Under the pieces are notes generated by a model. The model ran no database searches. It was not told the DNA's origin and was given only the letters and a program-made list of their open reading frames with translations. The position numbers were made by a program, and so were the translations under genes. A stretch of 64,000 nt of DNA from Circinella umbellata. Taxonomy: Eukaryota; Mucoromycota; Mucoromycetes; Mucorales; Lichtheimiaceae. Of the stretch, positions 12,893 to 27,300 are shown piece after piece. The stretch lies in the NCBI GenBank assembly GCA_025093555.1, contig JAIWNF010000011.1:806001-870000 (forward strand). Direction: 5' to 3'. Every line of letters begins with the position of its first letter. The stretch's first letter is position 1.

Positions 12893-15800
12893 ATGCCTTC
12901 AGGAAAAGCACCACTTCCATCCTATTCTAGTACATATTTTGTAAATCAGCAAACGCGCCGCTTTTCACAACCAGATGAACAATTGCTGTTAGAACAACAA
13001 CAACAACAACAGCGAAATCGATCATCTGTTGCTATACGGCGTCATTCCATATTTTCTTTAGCTCCTTACGGTAGGAACAATAATAATACACCATCTACCT
13101 CACAGCAATTTCATCACAATAGTCAACAGCAATCTGTAACTGGTACATACCAAACACAAGATGAAACTCAGCAAGTATATCCACCTTTAACGAAAGATAG
13201 ATTAGAAAAGAAAAATCGGATTGACGCCCTTATTAGCGGAAAAAACATACAAGAAGGACAACGGCGACGTATCCCTAGACGCAGAAGCATATCTAATGGA
13301 TATATTTTTCGGCATCTTTATAATGAAGATAATGAACCTATGCATTTGACCGGTCAAACTGTACTGGAAGATGATAGTGACCAATCTGTTCAAAGTACAG
13401 AAGAATCAATTAATCCATATCTTATGGATGCCGATCCTTCAATTCATATGATTAATCAAGGAACAACAACAATGGCTTCTGAGACACAGCAACAACAAGA
13501 GCAACAGCAGCAGGAACCAAATGTGGATGATATTCATCTAGAATATTCGGTACCACCCAGCAGCCAACATAATCCTAGTATAAAAAGAGCAGATCCGATC
13601 ATTCTACGCGAGTCAAGTCGAAAAACACATACAATTAAAACACCTTCTTTTAGAGGTCGTACAAGTGGAATGTATCCACGTCAACGCCATATATCACAGC
13701 AACAGCTTAATCAACAACAGCAACCTAGGCGGCGGTATAGTGCTAGTAATACATCACAAGATGTGTTTGAATCTAGAAAAAGATTATCAAAACTTTTGAA
13801 ATTATCAACTGCAGCGCGTATCAAAAATATGGCTGAAGAACAAAAAAAACAGCATATAGATACTGGCGCAGAATCACTCCATCCTCACCCAGTTCCGGGG
13901 GCACTACTTCATCTGGATCAAGCGAAGCAAAGATGAATTCTGCAGCAACAGCAGCAGCCATTGCAGCAAGAGCTTCTTCTTCTTCTTCAGCCACCATACA
14001 ACATACATGGTCACGCATATTTGCCGTTTTTGAACGTATGGCGTGGCGTGTAGTAGATTCACGTAGTTGTGAACCTGACGAAGAAAGAATGACAGTACAA
14101 GAAATGTTGACACTGGCAGAGTATTTAAAATTAGCTGGTGTTTATGCATTAGAAGAATATTTAATTCATGAAAATGCGGAAATTGATAGCGTCCATCAAC
14201 AGCATCAACCAAGACGCAAAGGTACAGAATATTATACTGGAAGAGCAGTACCCGCACAACGACGCTCGTCAGTAGTCGTCATGGATATGCCATCACCCAT
14301 GTTATCCGCTTCTCGTCGTTCATCTTCAACAGCAGAGCATCATCATTATAATCGTAATCGTCAAGACGAGCTATTCCTTGGTGGAGGAAACCATTTCTTA
14401 AATTCAAGAGAAAATGGCTCAAATCACCTACACCCATTGGATGATGATAGACTTTCTGTACACTCACCAAGTATAGAAACAACATCGGACCAATCGTCAT
14501 CAACAGAATTATTACAGCGTCAACAACAAAGCACGGACCATGACCCACGTGAAAACAACCGGTTAGGTAGTTTGGGTAATATATTCCCTTATCGTCCCAA
14601 ACAAAAGCATCAACGCAAAAGCAAAACTACGCATCATGAAGCAGAATATCAACCAAGTGAACCACCTCCTGTCATTGTAGAAGATGAACAGAGTTCTCGA
14701 CGTAATTCAGTCACTATGGACGAAAACTTCAATCCACCTCCTTCTATATCGCCTAATGAACGAGAACGATCCCCGTGGAGTTTGAATAATAATAACAATA
14801 ATGACTATAATGATACTCAGAGTATTCCAACAGCAAGTCATCATAGTAAATCACTGCCTGGGAGTAATAGGCGGGAAATGTTACAAGGAAGACATAAATG
14901 GCCAAATCCTCGAAACCTGATCAAGCGAGTATCAAATGCATTTGTAAGCACTGGGTCATTACCTGTTACTTCTACGAGTAGATTAAATTGTTTATCGCCA
15001 GAAGGTAGTCTATATGAAACATCAATTTCCTCTTCTTCGATGTCATCTTCAAGAAGTACACATATTGTTCCCACCATACGGTTTGAAGGATGGTCGTTAT
15101 GGTTGTTTGGGCCAACAAGTAACGTTCGACTTTTTTGTTGGAAAATATTAGCATCCAGGTACAATAGATGACGTTGTTTTTTTTTTTTTTTGAGTATAAA
15201 ATATGAAAATAAATTGTGCTTTTATAATAATCTTTTTTCTTATAGTTCATTTAATGTATTTATACTGTTCCTTTTATTTACTCAATGGGCAATATTATCT
15301 TTTGTGCCTATATTTGAAAATACCGACAAAACCAATTTTCATCAACCTTATCAATACATGTTATTAACTATTAACATTATATATACGTAAGTATTTTTTT
15401 TCTTTACTTTCATAATATATATATATTTATTTTATATTTCAATAAAAAAAGGTATACTAAACCAATATATATACATATATTCAAATGCAAAATGGTAGAT
15501 TGGAAGCCATTGGAAAAATTGTTACCTATGGATTTATAATATCGAAACCATCACGAAATCGTCCTGAGTTACATGATGTAATATCTCAAGAATTTCACAA
15601 ATTATTTCGGATTACTCGACATCAATATCAGCGGTTAGTAAATTATCCTGCACGCGAACAACACGAGCAAGATCAACGACAGCAAAATAATCGATTTCAG
15701 GGAGAGCAGGGATTATCAGCGTCTTCTTCAGAACAATCATTTAATCATCTCCCATCCATTTCAAAAAGTGATCCACCAACACCACCAGCTTATAATGATA

Positions 15801-18800
15801 ATAATAATGATGATGTAGCACCAACATTCGGCTCATTGGATGAAACAGAACACGCGCCTTGGTCACCTCTTGATACATCACCAGATCATTCTATTAGTCA
15901 TCAATCATTTATAAATCCATCACCTTTTCATCATTCACATTCCCACCGGCAATATCATCGTAAAGAGGACGAAGAGGTTGCATCGCAAAATCAAACTATT
16001 TCGTCTGCTAGCTTATACCGAACATCATCGTTCGGCATTGAAGATGACTATGACAGTCAGCATCCTCTTGGACATAATTATCAACGCCCATATTCAAGCC
16101 ATGGTGCTTTTTCCCCTACCACAGCAAGAACAACACATAGAGCATTAACACCTTCTGTATTAATTGAGGACGAAATCAACTTTTTGAAAATATCTCATTG
16201 TGCTTATTTATGTAGCTTGTCCAATGTATTTGATTTAATCGCTATTTCAGGCTATTGGATTGATTTTATATTAATGTTATCTACGGACGAAACTTGGTCG
16301 TTGTTTAAAGCAATAGGCGCAACGCGATTATTACGATTAGTTTTTATTACAGAAGGCACAGCGGTAAGAATAACGCTGTATTGAAGATTGAAAAGAGAAA
16401 CGAAAGCTGAGAGAGAAAAAGAAAAAGAAGATGATTTTAAACATATTCTAATTTTATGTTATATAGGTCATTATAGAATCATTTAGTACAAGCTTTGCAA
16501 TGCTTAAAAATGTACTTGGTTTTTTTGTTTTTTTTTGGGTCCTCTTTTCTTTGGTTGGTCTTTTTGTGTTTAAAAACTCCTTTTCACGTCTTTGTGCTGT
16601 GGACCCCGGTAATGAATCAGAAATTTACGCTGGCAGTAAGTTTTATTACTTTGTTTATTTATATCAAATTAGAAGCAATGATATTCCAAGTAGTACTTAA
16701 CGCACATAAATGGATGCCTATAGATTTGACATATGTTGAGCCGCCTGCTTCATGTAATAGCTTTATTGACAATCAAGGCAATATCCGAGGTATATATGAC
16801 ATTGATTCTGGAGTATACATCCCATATAATTCGGCCGATGGATTTACGTGCAAGCAAAGCCAAGTATGTGTTCAATCTGGTTTAAATCGGCCTGGGTGGA
16901 CGTATATCAGCTATTACAATTTTCCATCAACAATGATGAACGTGTTTACTGTTATTTCTACAGAAGATTGGACCAATCTGATGTACATGAGTGAAGACAG
17001 CATTTCTCATACGGCGGCGTCTATATTTTACTGTTTCTGCATCTATCTGATGACATTTATTATGGTGCCTATGTTTATTGGTAATCTATACCTTTTATTC
17101 ACTAAAACAAATAATATCTACATATATGTATATATTCAAATGAATACTCAATTAAGCTTATCACTTCTATGATATTAGCTGTGATTACAACATCATTTGC
17201 AAGCGCTCGAGGAGATATGAGACATAGTGCTTTTGCAAAAGAAAAAAAAACTCGATTGTTACTGACAGCCAGTATTACAACAACTGGAAAAGAAAATGAT
17301 TCTGATGTCAATGAAGAATGGATTTACGGAGGTGGTACAGCTAATAACAATGTTCCAACCGATAGGACTGATTTATGTCGACGATGGATGGGAACTGTCG
17401 TTTCACATCGTTGTTTTCCTATCATTGGAAGTCTTTTGGTTGCTTGTAATATGGTGACTATGATGTTTTATACTGCTGCAACAGGTGGTCATGAAACCAA
17501 TGAAACTTTGGGTAATGAAATCTTCTAAAAAAATGCTAGACTTTAGATTAATTGCTAACCATACACAAAAAAACCACATATAGGCTATATGGAACTTTTA
17601 TTTACAATTTTATTTGATGCGGAAATTCTATTACGTGTTGGAGGATCTGCAAATTGGTCTCAATTTAGACGCTATAATCATATCCTTTTTTTTTCTTCTA
17701 CGTATTTAACGAATGAGTTATTCATCAGACTTACCGATTGCTATAAAATTAAGACACTTTTTAGACATAACAATATACTATATATTCTTAACCAATGATA
17801 ATCACGTAATAGGGTTGATTTTAATATTGCGATAGCATCCACTATTGCTGAATTACCGATAATACGCAACAAAGTACTATTATATCGATATCTACAAGCA
17901 TTTGCAATACTTCGATCTTATCGTCTTGCTTATTTATTCCCTCGTGTTCTGAAATTACTTGTAAGCTTTTGAATAAGTATAAACCCTCATCTATATCCTT
18001 TTTATTAGACTAATTATTAACTTAAAATACATGTATAGTCAAGCGTCATAGGCGATGGTCAAGGTATAATTAATTTATCATTTTTTACATTTTGGGTGCT
18101 ATGCTTGTTATGTCCTCTATCGATTCAGCTATTTGGAGGTGATTTTACGGCTTCTGGTTCAGATGCACAAGAAATGCGATTTGATACATTTTATCAAGCT
18201 TTTATTGCTTTGTTCCAGGTAATTAAACCTATTAATATTACCATAGCTAATAATACCGTATTATTAATATTGTATGGATTTATGTAGATTATGACTGGTG
18301 AAAATTGGACAGTATGTATAAAATATCCCTTTTTTTAATGGAAAGTCGTATTACTTTACAGAAAGGTTACTTACTATTGCTATTATAATTACTGTTATAG
18401 GATATTCTATATGATGCTATGCATAGTCAGTCACATGCGTCCGTCGTTTATGCTGCATTTTACATGTGTCTACTTTATTTCGTTGTTCATTGTATGTTAT
18501 CCAAAAAAAAAAAAATTAATATAAAATGACATACATACAATAATAGTATATAACATTGACTTTTGAAATTGATACCACTAGATCTTGTACTTAATTTGTT
18601 TATCGCTGTCATTATGGAAAATTTTGACTTGGACGAAGATGAAATTCGACAAATTCAGATCAAAAAATACATTCGTCAACATCGATGGCAACCTGAATAC
18701 TTCAAACTTGATATGGTTAGCCAGTATGTATAAAAACAGTTTTTTTTTTCCATCTATATAATTTTATGAAAATTGAAACATCCAGCTCTCTTATAACAGT

Positions 18801-21800
18801 ATTAAATTATTAAATAACCACACTATTATTATTTATACATATATTAGAGCATTATTACCTATTTTTGTAAAACAGGATCGTCGTAAACTAAATTTATCTC
18901 AGATGCCACAAGCGTTGGTAGCATCGGTTGCACAGGAAAAGTTTAAAGAGTTTTATCCAATAGAACAAGAAGAGCATGAACCACGCAAGGCAAAACGTAG
19001 AATGTCTATTGCGTCAACATTAAATCGCCCTATTATACGGCGTTTTAGTGCTTCTATTCCTTCTATACCGGGAACACGGGCAAGTGGAAGTATGATCAGA
19101 AAAGCATCTACTGTGTACGTTTTAATAAGAGTAAATTACCTGTAACGTGAAGTTTCGTCTTTGTTACTAATTATTAGCATATATATATATAGATCAGGAT
19201 TTAGTTCTACTAGTGTAAACGCTATAAATGAAGAACAAGATGAAGAGGAAGAACCACTTGTCAAATATGGTGACGAATATGAAATCAACGTTGCAAAAGA
19301 AAACAAAGACGTAATTGTCGAAAATATGAATGCTTTTCGAACCTTACTGGTATTCAAACCAAGTAGTTTTGTACGTCGAGTTGCTACTCGTGTGGTCAAC
19401 ACAAAAATCTACAAGTTGTTTATCTTTGTTTTACTTTGCAGCAGTATCCTGTTAGCAATTTTTACCGATGACAAACAGCGGGAATTTCATCGAACGTCTT
19501 TTTTCTACATTGAAGAAACTTTACAATGTATTATGTTGGTTGTATTCTGGATTGATTTCATTTTTCATATTGCCTGTGATGGTATTCTGGTATTGCCCAC
19601 ATCTTATTTGCGAAGCTTTTGGAACATTTTGGATGTGCTATTATTATCTGGTCAATCGGTTGTTTTGTTGACAGCTGTTTCACAACATCAAGCAATCGAA
19701 ACAAGGGCTCAACCTTTGCGATTGTTACGTACGCTACGATCTATTCGGATTATTTATTACGTGGACGGCATGCGTGTAATTATATTAGACCTGTTACATG
19801 GAATACCTATTATTTTTGATGCTATCGTTTTGAATCTCCTTGTATTTTGTGCGTTTGCTATATATGGCTGTTATATATTTAGCGCACGGTTTCATAAATG
19901 TAATGATGATGTTGTTGGAAGATTAGATCAATGTCAAGGTGAATTTGCATCGCCAGATACAGAGATAACGATACCAAGGACGTGGGATATTCCGTACAAA
20001 TACTCATATGATCACTTTGGAAACGCTTTGTTGCATCTCTTTGAATGTGCATCGGGTGAAGGATGGGTAAGTATACAAAATATTCATTTTAAGGAAGAAA
20101 AATAAAGGGTATGGGCACCAAGTCGATAGTAAACTATTAAACATTTTTTGATATATAGATTCTATCATTGTTTTCAGCAATGAGTGTACCAGCTGAACAT
20201 CACGCCCAACCTAAATTTGATTGGCTATCGGGAGCATCATGGAATGCTATTTATTATCTTGTATTCATGTTTGTTGCTTCTCTTTGTTCCATCCAACTAT
20301 TTATCGGTGTCATTCTGGAGACATTCAAACGTCGTCGAGGTATATCTTCTCTGACCAATACACAACGACAATTTCAAGATTTGCAACGACAATTATCCTT
20401 GGTTAAACCTTCTAGAAAGGCAGCCAGACCAAGAGACGGAACAATTCGAGCATTTTGTTATGATATTGTTACCAATAAGCATGGTACTTTTGGAAAAATT
20501 ATTACAAAAGTGATTATTATTCATATTCGTAAGTAGTAAAAAAAAAATGAAGTGGATGTCATATCTTAAACCTCAAAGTAAAATTGAGCTGGGGTAATAG
20601 GTTTGTAAAAATGTTAAAAATAAGATTAATTCACCTGTCCATGTATACTAGTTATCTTTGCATCAATTCATGTTCACCAATCCCCTCTACAGACATACAT
20701 CCAAAGTAAGGTGTAAAGTTTTTATAGTGTACAATTATTGGTATATAGGAGAGGTAAACTAACTAATTTTTTTTTTTGCTGAATGCTATTAGACATGATT
20801 AGTTATACTTGTATGGGAATATATATTCTTGAAACGATACTAAAAGTCACTGGTTTGGGTATTCAAAAGGTATGCATGATAGAGAGGCTAGTTTGAATGT
20901 TTTAATTTGTTATAAAAGTAAAAATTAATAGTTTTCTATAGTGGATGTCTTCAAAATGGAATATATATGGTGCAGTAATAAGTGTACTAGGTAATTATAT
21001 AATGGAAAGTTGGAAGAAAAATAAGCAGTATGTTATTAACATATATTTATACTTATTCAAATAGTTGTAATACTTACTATATGGCAAAAAACGGTCCAGT
21101 CTCGGGTAAATCTAAAGTTTATGGGGGAAAAGACATACGCTGAAGTTATTTTTATTGACCTCTCTTATAATGCATTTTTTGCATGTGTACTGGGCACACA
21201 TAGTTTATTTTACAACTCTTTTACAACCTTTTACTTGTTGGTATTGCAGTCCGATATGCTGAAAGAAACGAGTCATTAGATACGTTTTTACGATCAGCCA
21301 AGTAATTATTATATGAAGCGCGTAGATGATCAAAGAAAAGAAAAAACACTAATAGCTTTTTCTCCCTTATAATTTAATAGGCGAGCTATGCCAATTGTAA
21401 TGTATGTCTCTGGTGCTTTTGCGATTGTTATTTTATGTTTCGCGGTAATACTTCAAGAACTTTTTGCAACAACACGATACGGGGTATATGGAAATAATCA
21501 TGCTAACTTTCGCACTCTTGGAGATACATTACAAACACTATGGAGAATCACTACCGGTGAAAATTGGGTAAGCAAAAAAAACCAAGTTTGATGTTTTGAA
21601 AAAAGAAAATGTGTGAAGTTCTTATGGTCGTTTATTTTTTCACTTTTTATAATTTCACCCACAGGACTTTCTAATGCACGATTTTGCAGTACAAGCACCC
21701 AATTGTGTGAATGATGTGGATTGTGGATCACCTGGTCTTGCTATTACACTTTTTGTTGTTTTTTATATTGTTTGTACCTATATTTTTGTGAATCTTTTTA

Positions 21801-23830
21801 CTGTGGTAAGTAAAAAAAAGGGGGTTTCTCATGATTAAGTTTTTTTTCTCTCTAATTATATAGCATGTTTATATTAAATATTAGGTTGTTATCAACAATT
21901 TCTCGTTCACTTTTGATAATCGGAATCAATTTACTCTTATCACTCGAACAGATCTGCGCCAGTAAGTTATCTACATATAATAGAATTATTCTGGAAGGAG
22001 AGGAATAGAAATATTATATATTAATCTATCAACTTCTTGGTGCGTAGTTTTAAAGAGGCATGGGCTCACTACGATCCCACAGCTACTGGATATATACAAA
22101 TGAAAGATGTCCCTGGATTTTTAAGAGTATGTTAAATAAGTAATGATAATTAAAAAAGCCAAAATTATACAGATAAGAACTAATACATTATCTTAGAGAT
22201 TAAATGGTGTTTTAGCCATGCGTATCTATGATGAAGAACATAGTATACAAAGTTTGCTTGACGCAAGCAATGAAATGGATGCTGATGTAGCTAATTTGGC
22301 ATCTGTTCCTGTACCAACTAATGATCCAACTTTTGCACAAAATAATATTTTGGGTGAACGGTTTTATAATTTTCATGCAGTAAATGAACGATTAGCAACA
22401 ATGGATGTAGATGCTGTTCGCGATAATAAGAGACGGTATACTTTGGTTTATCAGGTAAAGCTCTTGTTTTCATATAGGTATGAATTTTATTGTTTACGTA
22501 GTAATCTAATTGGGGAATCAAAAAAGGAAATTCTGTTTTCATTAGGCCATCGAGGAATTAGTTTCCATGACATGCTTCAGATTTTATCAATGCAACTGGT
22601 TGACGTATCCAAATCGCTCACGTAAGATACGTTTGTAATATAGAGAATAATAAACAAAAAAGAAACATAGTTTATTAATAAAAGTTAAATAATTTTATAA
22701 TAATAGATTTGATGAATTGGTTCATCATGCACGAAAACAAGATAAAGTAGCTAAAAGTCTCGCTCAAGAAAAAGCGAAAAGCTTGGTTTCTATGTTGGTT
22801 AAACGTCACCAATATTTGAAAAGACGTGAACAAGCTCGTGAGAACCAATTTACTAGTATGAGTATATTGGGAGAACTACTATCACCAGCCGGCAGAGTAC
22901 CGCTGGACCTTAATGGACCAGTAATGGAAAGTAGCAAAAGGAAAAAGAAAGAACGCAATGGAACTGAAAACGAAGAATCAACTGAATGGTCAAGCTCTCA
23001 ATATAGATCTACTAGCTTACCACAGATAAAACCATCGAAGGAAATGGCTAAGCCGAGAGATTATCAAGAAAGAACTACAAGGAGGCTATCCGGCAATAGT
23101 ATGAATGGAGGTAGAAAAATAAAATGGAGCAAAACTCATCAACATAGATTTCTAAAGAATTAACAAAAAATAATAATCTGATATAATTTATATATTGACA
23201 AAAATTTGGCTATTGTGTAGGTACTGTACCTACAATCGTGGTAGAGCAATCCAATATAGAACAACAAAACCAGCAGTTACAGAATCCACCTAAATTAATG
23301 AGGTCACCTTATTCTGTATCAAGAATACCAGCTCGTGTACCTTCTCCTATCACACACAAAACAGGATCTACCGCAACTGGATCCGAATTACAACATCAAG
23401 ATAAACATAATGTAGAACAATTTAATTATTTACCGCCAAGCAATTCTTTAACACCGCCTCCACGGGTATCATCATCTCTATTGCCACGCCCCAGCGTCGA
23501 ATCACTTCAGTCACTAAAAAGAGAATCGATGAGTTCAATCTCAACACCTGTCAATGAACTGACAGACGTATTTTATGATCCATCTATCGATTTGTTTACA
23601 CGATATTACTCAATGAATACACAAGTAAACATGTCAGAAGCGGATGCAACGGAAATTATGGGTGAATTGCAACATAATAATACTTGGGCTGGTATGTATA
23701 GATTATGCTTGAACGTATTTTTTTTCGTATGTACGTATATTCTTTTTTCTTGACACTCTTTATTATAACAATAGATATGTTGAATCAAAAGTACAATCAA
23801 AATGAACAGAAAAAAAAGAAAATGGCATAA
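12893..23830 (+). CDS. CCH1: High-affinity calcium channel pore subunit Cch1
   Basis: This is a plasma-membrane Ca2+ channel pore protein with four six-helix domains, normally partnered with Mid1 and acting upstream of calcineurin. I count 29 exons: 12893-15158, 15246-15386, 15499-16363, 16467-16635, ~16724-17080, 17179-17511, 17584-17701, 17813-17960, 18039-18218, 18288-18311, 18401-18491, 18582-18723, 18848-19114, 19193-20066, 20159-20528, 20652-20705, 20793-20869, 20942-20990, 21065-21184, 21250-21301, 21381-21567, 21665-21805, 21885-21961, 22048-22126, 22197-22454, 22546-22621, 22707-23110, 23221-23691 and 23775-23830. That gives about 2815 residues, longer than budding-yeast Cch1. Pore glutamates appear in STEDWTN (I), MTGENWTD (II), SGEGW (III) and TTGENW (IV). 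A degenerate EF-hand-like stretch (YDPTATGYIQMKDV) follows domain IV. The frame breaks between 13845 and 13900 and again near 22554, so either the assembly lacks a base at each site or the copy is damaged. The acceptor before 16724 is uncertain (16694 also fits). Confidence 0.9.
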
Positions 23831-24362
23831 TATATTTTCAGCGAGTAATTAAAATTGTTTCCCCTTGATAAGAAGGACTGCCGTCATTGTGGTCATATTT
23901 TAGTATGACATCAAATGTAATAAAAACGGATGTACGCGTGTACTATACATATATGTCAAGTTGAGTTTTGTTGTCTTGGTAACATACGTAATCTTACAGT
24001 TATGAGACTAGCGATGCATTCATTTTTAATTTATTTCTGTTCTGATTATTTAAGTATATAATATAAATTATAAATTAATTGAGCAGCAACAGTATATTGT
24101 TGTTACATATACTCTTCGTAAATCCAAATTTCTCAATATAAAACAATATCAGCTGTAATTTTGATTTCTGTTGCATAGTGACACGAAGATGATGCTTTTC
24201 TTTACCCCTTACGCAACGTGTAATGCAATTACGTATACTTCAATCAGCGCACTGACAACGTTTTCTATTTTTGAGTTTTAAAAAATTCATAAATAGGGCA
24301 CACAAAAAAGGACAACGCGTGTACCTTTCTTCTTGTTTTTCGATAATATACATATATTAGAC
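23831..24362. other. Intergenic spacer between CCH1 and ECM29
   Basis: An AT-rich spacer between two genes in the same orientation. No gene or repeat is recognised. It should hold the CCH1 3' end and the ECM29 promoter. Confidence 0.5.
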
Positions 24363-27300
24363 ATGGCAAGCAACGAGCTACAACTTCTCGGTAAGGATTA
24401 CACATATACATAGATATGCACATTGAAGAAAAAGAACATGTTGTATAACTACTATCATCATATAGAGAATGTTGAGCTAAAGATTGCAATGTGCAACACG
24501 GATGCACAACTTGAACGTTGTGTCAATTTATTTCTTACGCCGGTTCTGCTAAAACTTGCTAGTCCCCATGAGCAAGTACGCCGTAAGGTATGAATAATAT
24601 TCGAAATGAAGAAAAAAAAGAAATGATTTTTTATGGGTGATGTTGAAGATGGTAACAGTATTAATAAAGAAACGAAGACGATAACTAATGATGATATAAT
24701 GATATATCGAATAATGTAATATTCAGGTAATGGAGTTATTATCACATATCAACAAACGAGCCAAACTCAATAAATCAATCAAATTACCATTTGAAGCACT
24801 ATTACAACAATATATGGATGATAAATTATCAGCGATGATTAAAAACTTTACAATCATCTATTTGGAAATGTGTGTGGATCGGATGACTATTGAGGAAACA
24901 GCAAAACATATTCCTAGTTTATTAAAGGGAATTTCTCGACGCCCAGAAGCACAACGTATTACCATTTTTCATATGATATTGCCAGTATGGGTCTTTTTTT
25001 TTTGCTTTATATGTCGAGTGATAATAAAAAAAGATGAGATAGAAAAATGAAAGACTGAAGTAAACTAACAGGTATATATTTTAGGCATTACAAAAATGGA
25101 ATATGAAGACAGAAGAGCAAAAGAAAGCGCGTGAAGATGTCTTTGAATTTAATAGTCATCCAGATGATCCCGTAATCATAACAAGATACTTTTTGGATTT
25201 TATACTTTATCAACCTTCATCTACTTCATCAACAGCAACAAGTGAAGATTCATCAGTTCCTACTTATGCAGGATTAAGCCCAGCTGCAGTTAATGTCATT
25301 ACCAATAAGGGAAAAATTAGCTGGTCGCATCAGAAACTTACAACTGCCAAAGTAAGTTATATTATTTCTATTTATATCATAGCGGATGAATAAAAAAAAA
25401 TAAAGTAATACATATTAACATAATTTTATCAATTTTCAAAATAATAATAATAATAATAATCAGATAGGTGTGCTAAAATTTGTTATGTCACATATATTTA
25501 CGGATGATGAACGATTAAATATTTTTATCGCTGGTGCTTGTGATGCAAATCATGAAGTTGTTAGTATGAGTGAAGATGGATTACGACGTTGGACAACAAC
25601 AGTGGACTTGGAAAAACCTCAATCTATAAAGGCATTATATAATATGTATTTGGGAACAAAATCTACGAATTCTGGTAAATATATATATCTATATTCTAAA
25701 TGGAAAAAAAAGAAGATAGATAGAGGATATTTGTTGTTCATTGGTAATATTCATGTATCATATTATTCTTATTTCAGATGATAAAAGGGCTCCTGCAAGT
25801 ACACCTGTCAAAATACGGATTTTGAATTATTTAACGAAATCTATTGCTGCAACTAATATGGCAGCAATGATGGTACAAGTTGTATTTGATGGCATTTATG
25901 GTAATGGTTAAAATCAGTGAGAGATTTGCAGTATATAATGGATATATTTATTGAGTCTTTATATGGATATATATTTAGGACAAGGATCCAACTTAAAATT
26001 ACGCCGATCCACCATGTCATTTCTTCAATGGGTAGCAAGAATGGTAAGTATGCTTATTTATTTATTTTCTTGGTTGATTGATTCAATTAAGTTTCTAAAA
26101 TTTTAAATAAAATAACAGGCGGATGCAAAAAACATTGCACTTGTTGCACCTGTAATGATTTCTGGTTTGTTAAAATATATTGATCAAACAGGTCTTGTTT
26201 CTGGTCATGGTAAGAAAAAAAGTTTAAAATCGTTTATTACATTGTTACACAAATATATCTTAGTAATTTGGGAAAATTTATTATTTAGATGCTGAAAGTA
26301 TTAAGGGTTATGCCTATATTGGTATTGGATTGATTTGTAGAAAAGGTAAACACCAGAGTTTCATTATCCTTATTCATTATTACGCTAGTAATTGTAGACT
26401 TATCACTGGCATGCGAGCTAACAATTAGAATTTTTTATAAAAAACAGTTCCTTCGATTGCTTTGAACGATATTCAAATTCTGCGTCAATTTTTTGATAGT
26501 CTTGAAACTGAGCAACCAGCTGTTCGAACATATGTACAAGATGCACTTTCTTCTATTATTGATGTTTACACTATGCTTCCAGAAGATTCTCCTGTTTATA
26601 ATGATGTACAAGAGATTATATTGAGTAGCGTTCAAAAGGTGAATTTCTTTTCTTTTTATATATATTTGAGGTTAAGAGAAAATTCACTTGACTAATATGT
26701 ATTATTGTGTGCTTTATTAATAATAGCTGAACTCACATTCACGTTACATGGCTCTCAAATATGCTAATGCAGTATATCCATTTTCTTCTGTATTTGCTCG
26801 ATATGTATGTTTACTAGGCTGTTCTTCCAGTGTAACTAAATTGGAAGTTAAGGAAGAAGCCATGCGCGGATTACATCCATTCGTTCAAACAGAAGCAGGT
26901 GTATTTACTTCGGCCAACAATACCATCGTTCCTGTCTCGTCTTTGCCCACTTTTCATGATCTTGTCATTTATTTGACTGAAAATCGACCCAATGATCAAT
27001 ATGTGTATGACTCTAAATCTCCAGTGATTCAAGGGTATCCATTAGAAGTATATTCTGAAATATTACGATTTGTACGTATGATTTTAGTATTGGAGTCAAA
27101 TCCAACTACGATATTAATTGATGAATATGTGGAATCTAAAGTGGATAATGGCATGTCAGATGATCCAGTGGTGATGGATAACTTCAAAAAGTATTTGGTT
27201 GATAGTTGGGTTGGTGGGGATCTTCAAAAGCGCAGAGCTTTAGAAGTATGGTTGAAGTTTATTGAAAACTCGTTGGATCAAAATCTCAAAGGTAAAAGAA

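Noticed and set aside
16635..16700. Continuation of CCH1 exon 4 past 16635 to a stop
   Set aside because: Gives a premature stop (ends SNDIPSST) while a GTAAGT donor lies exactly where the extracellular loop should continue in the next exon.
22455..22545. Read-through of CCH1 intron as coding sequence
   Set aside because: The stretch is open, but its Tyr/Phe/Ser/Asn content does not resemble the channel C-terminus, and a normal GTAAAG donor and TTAG acceptor flank it.
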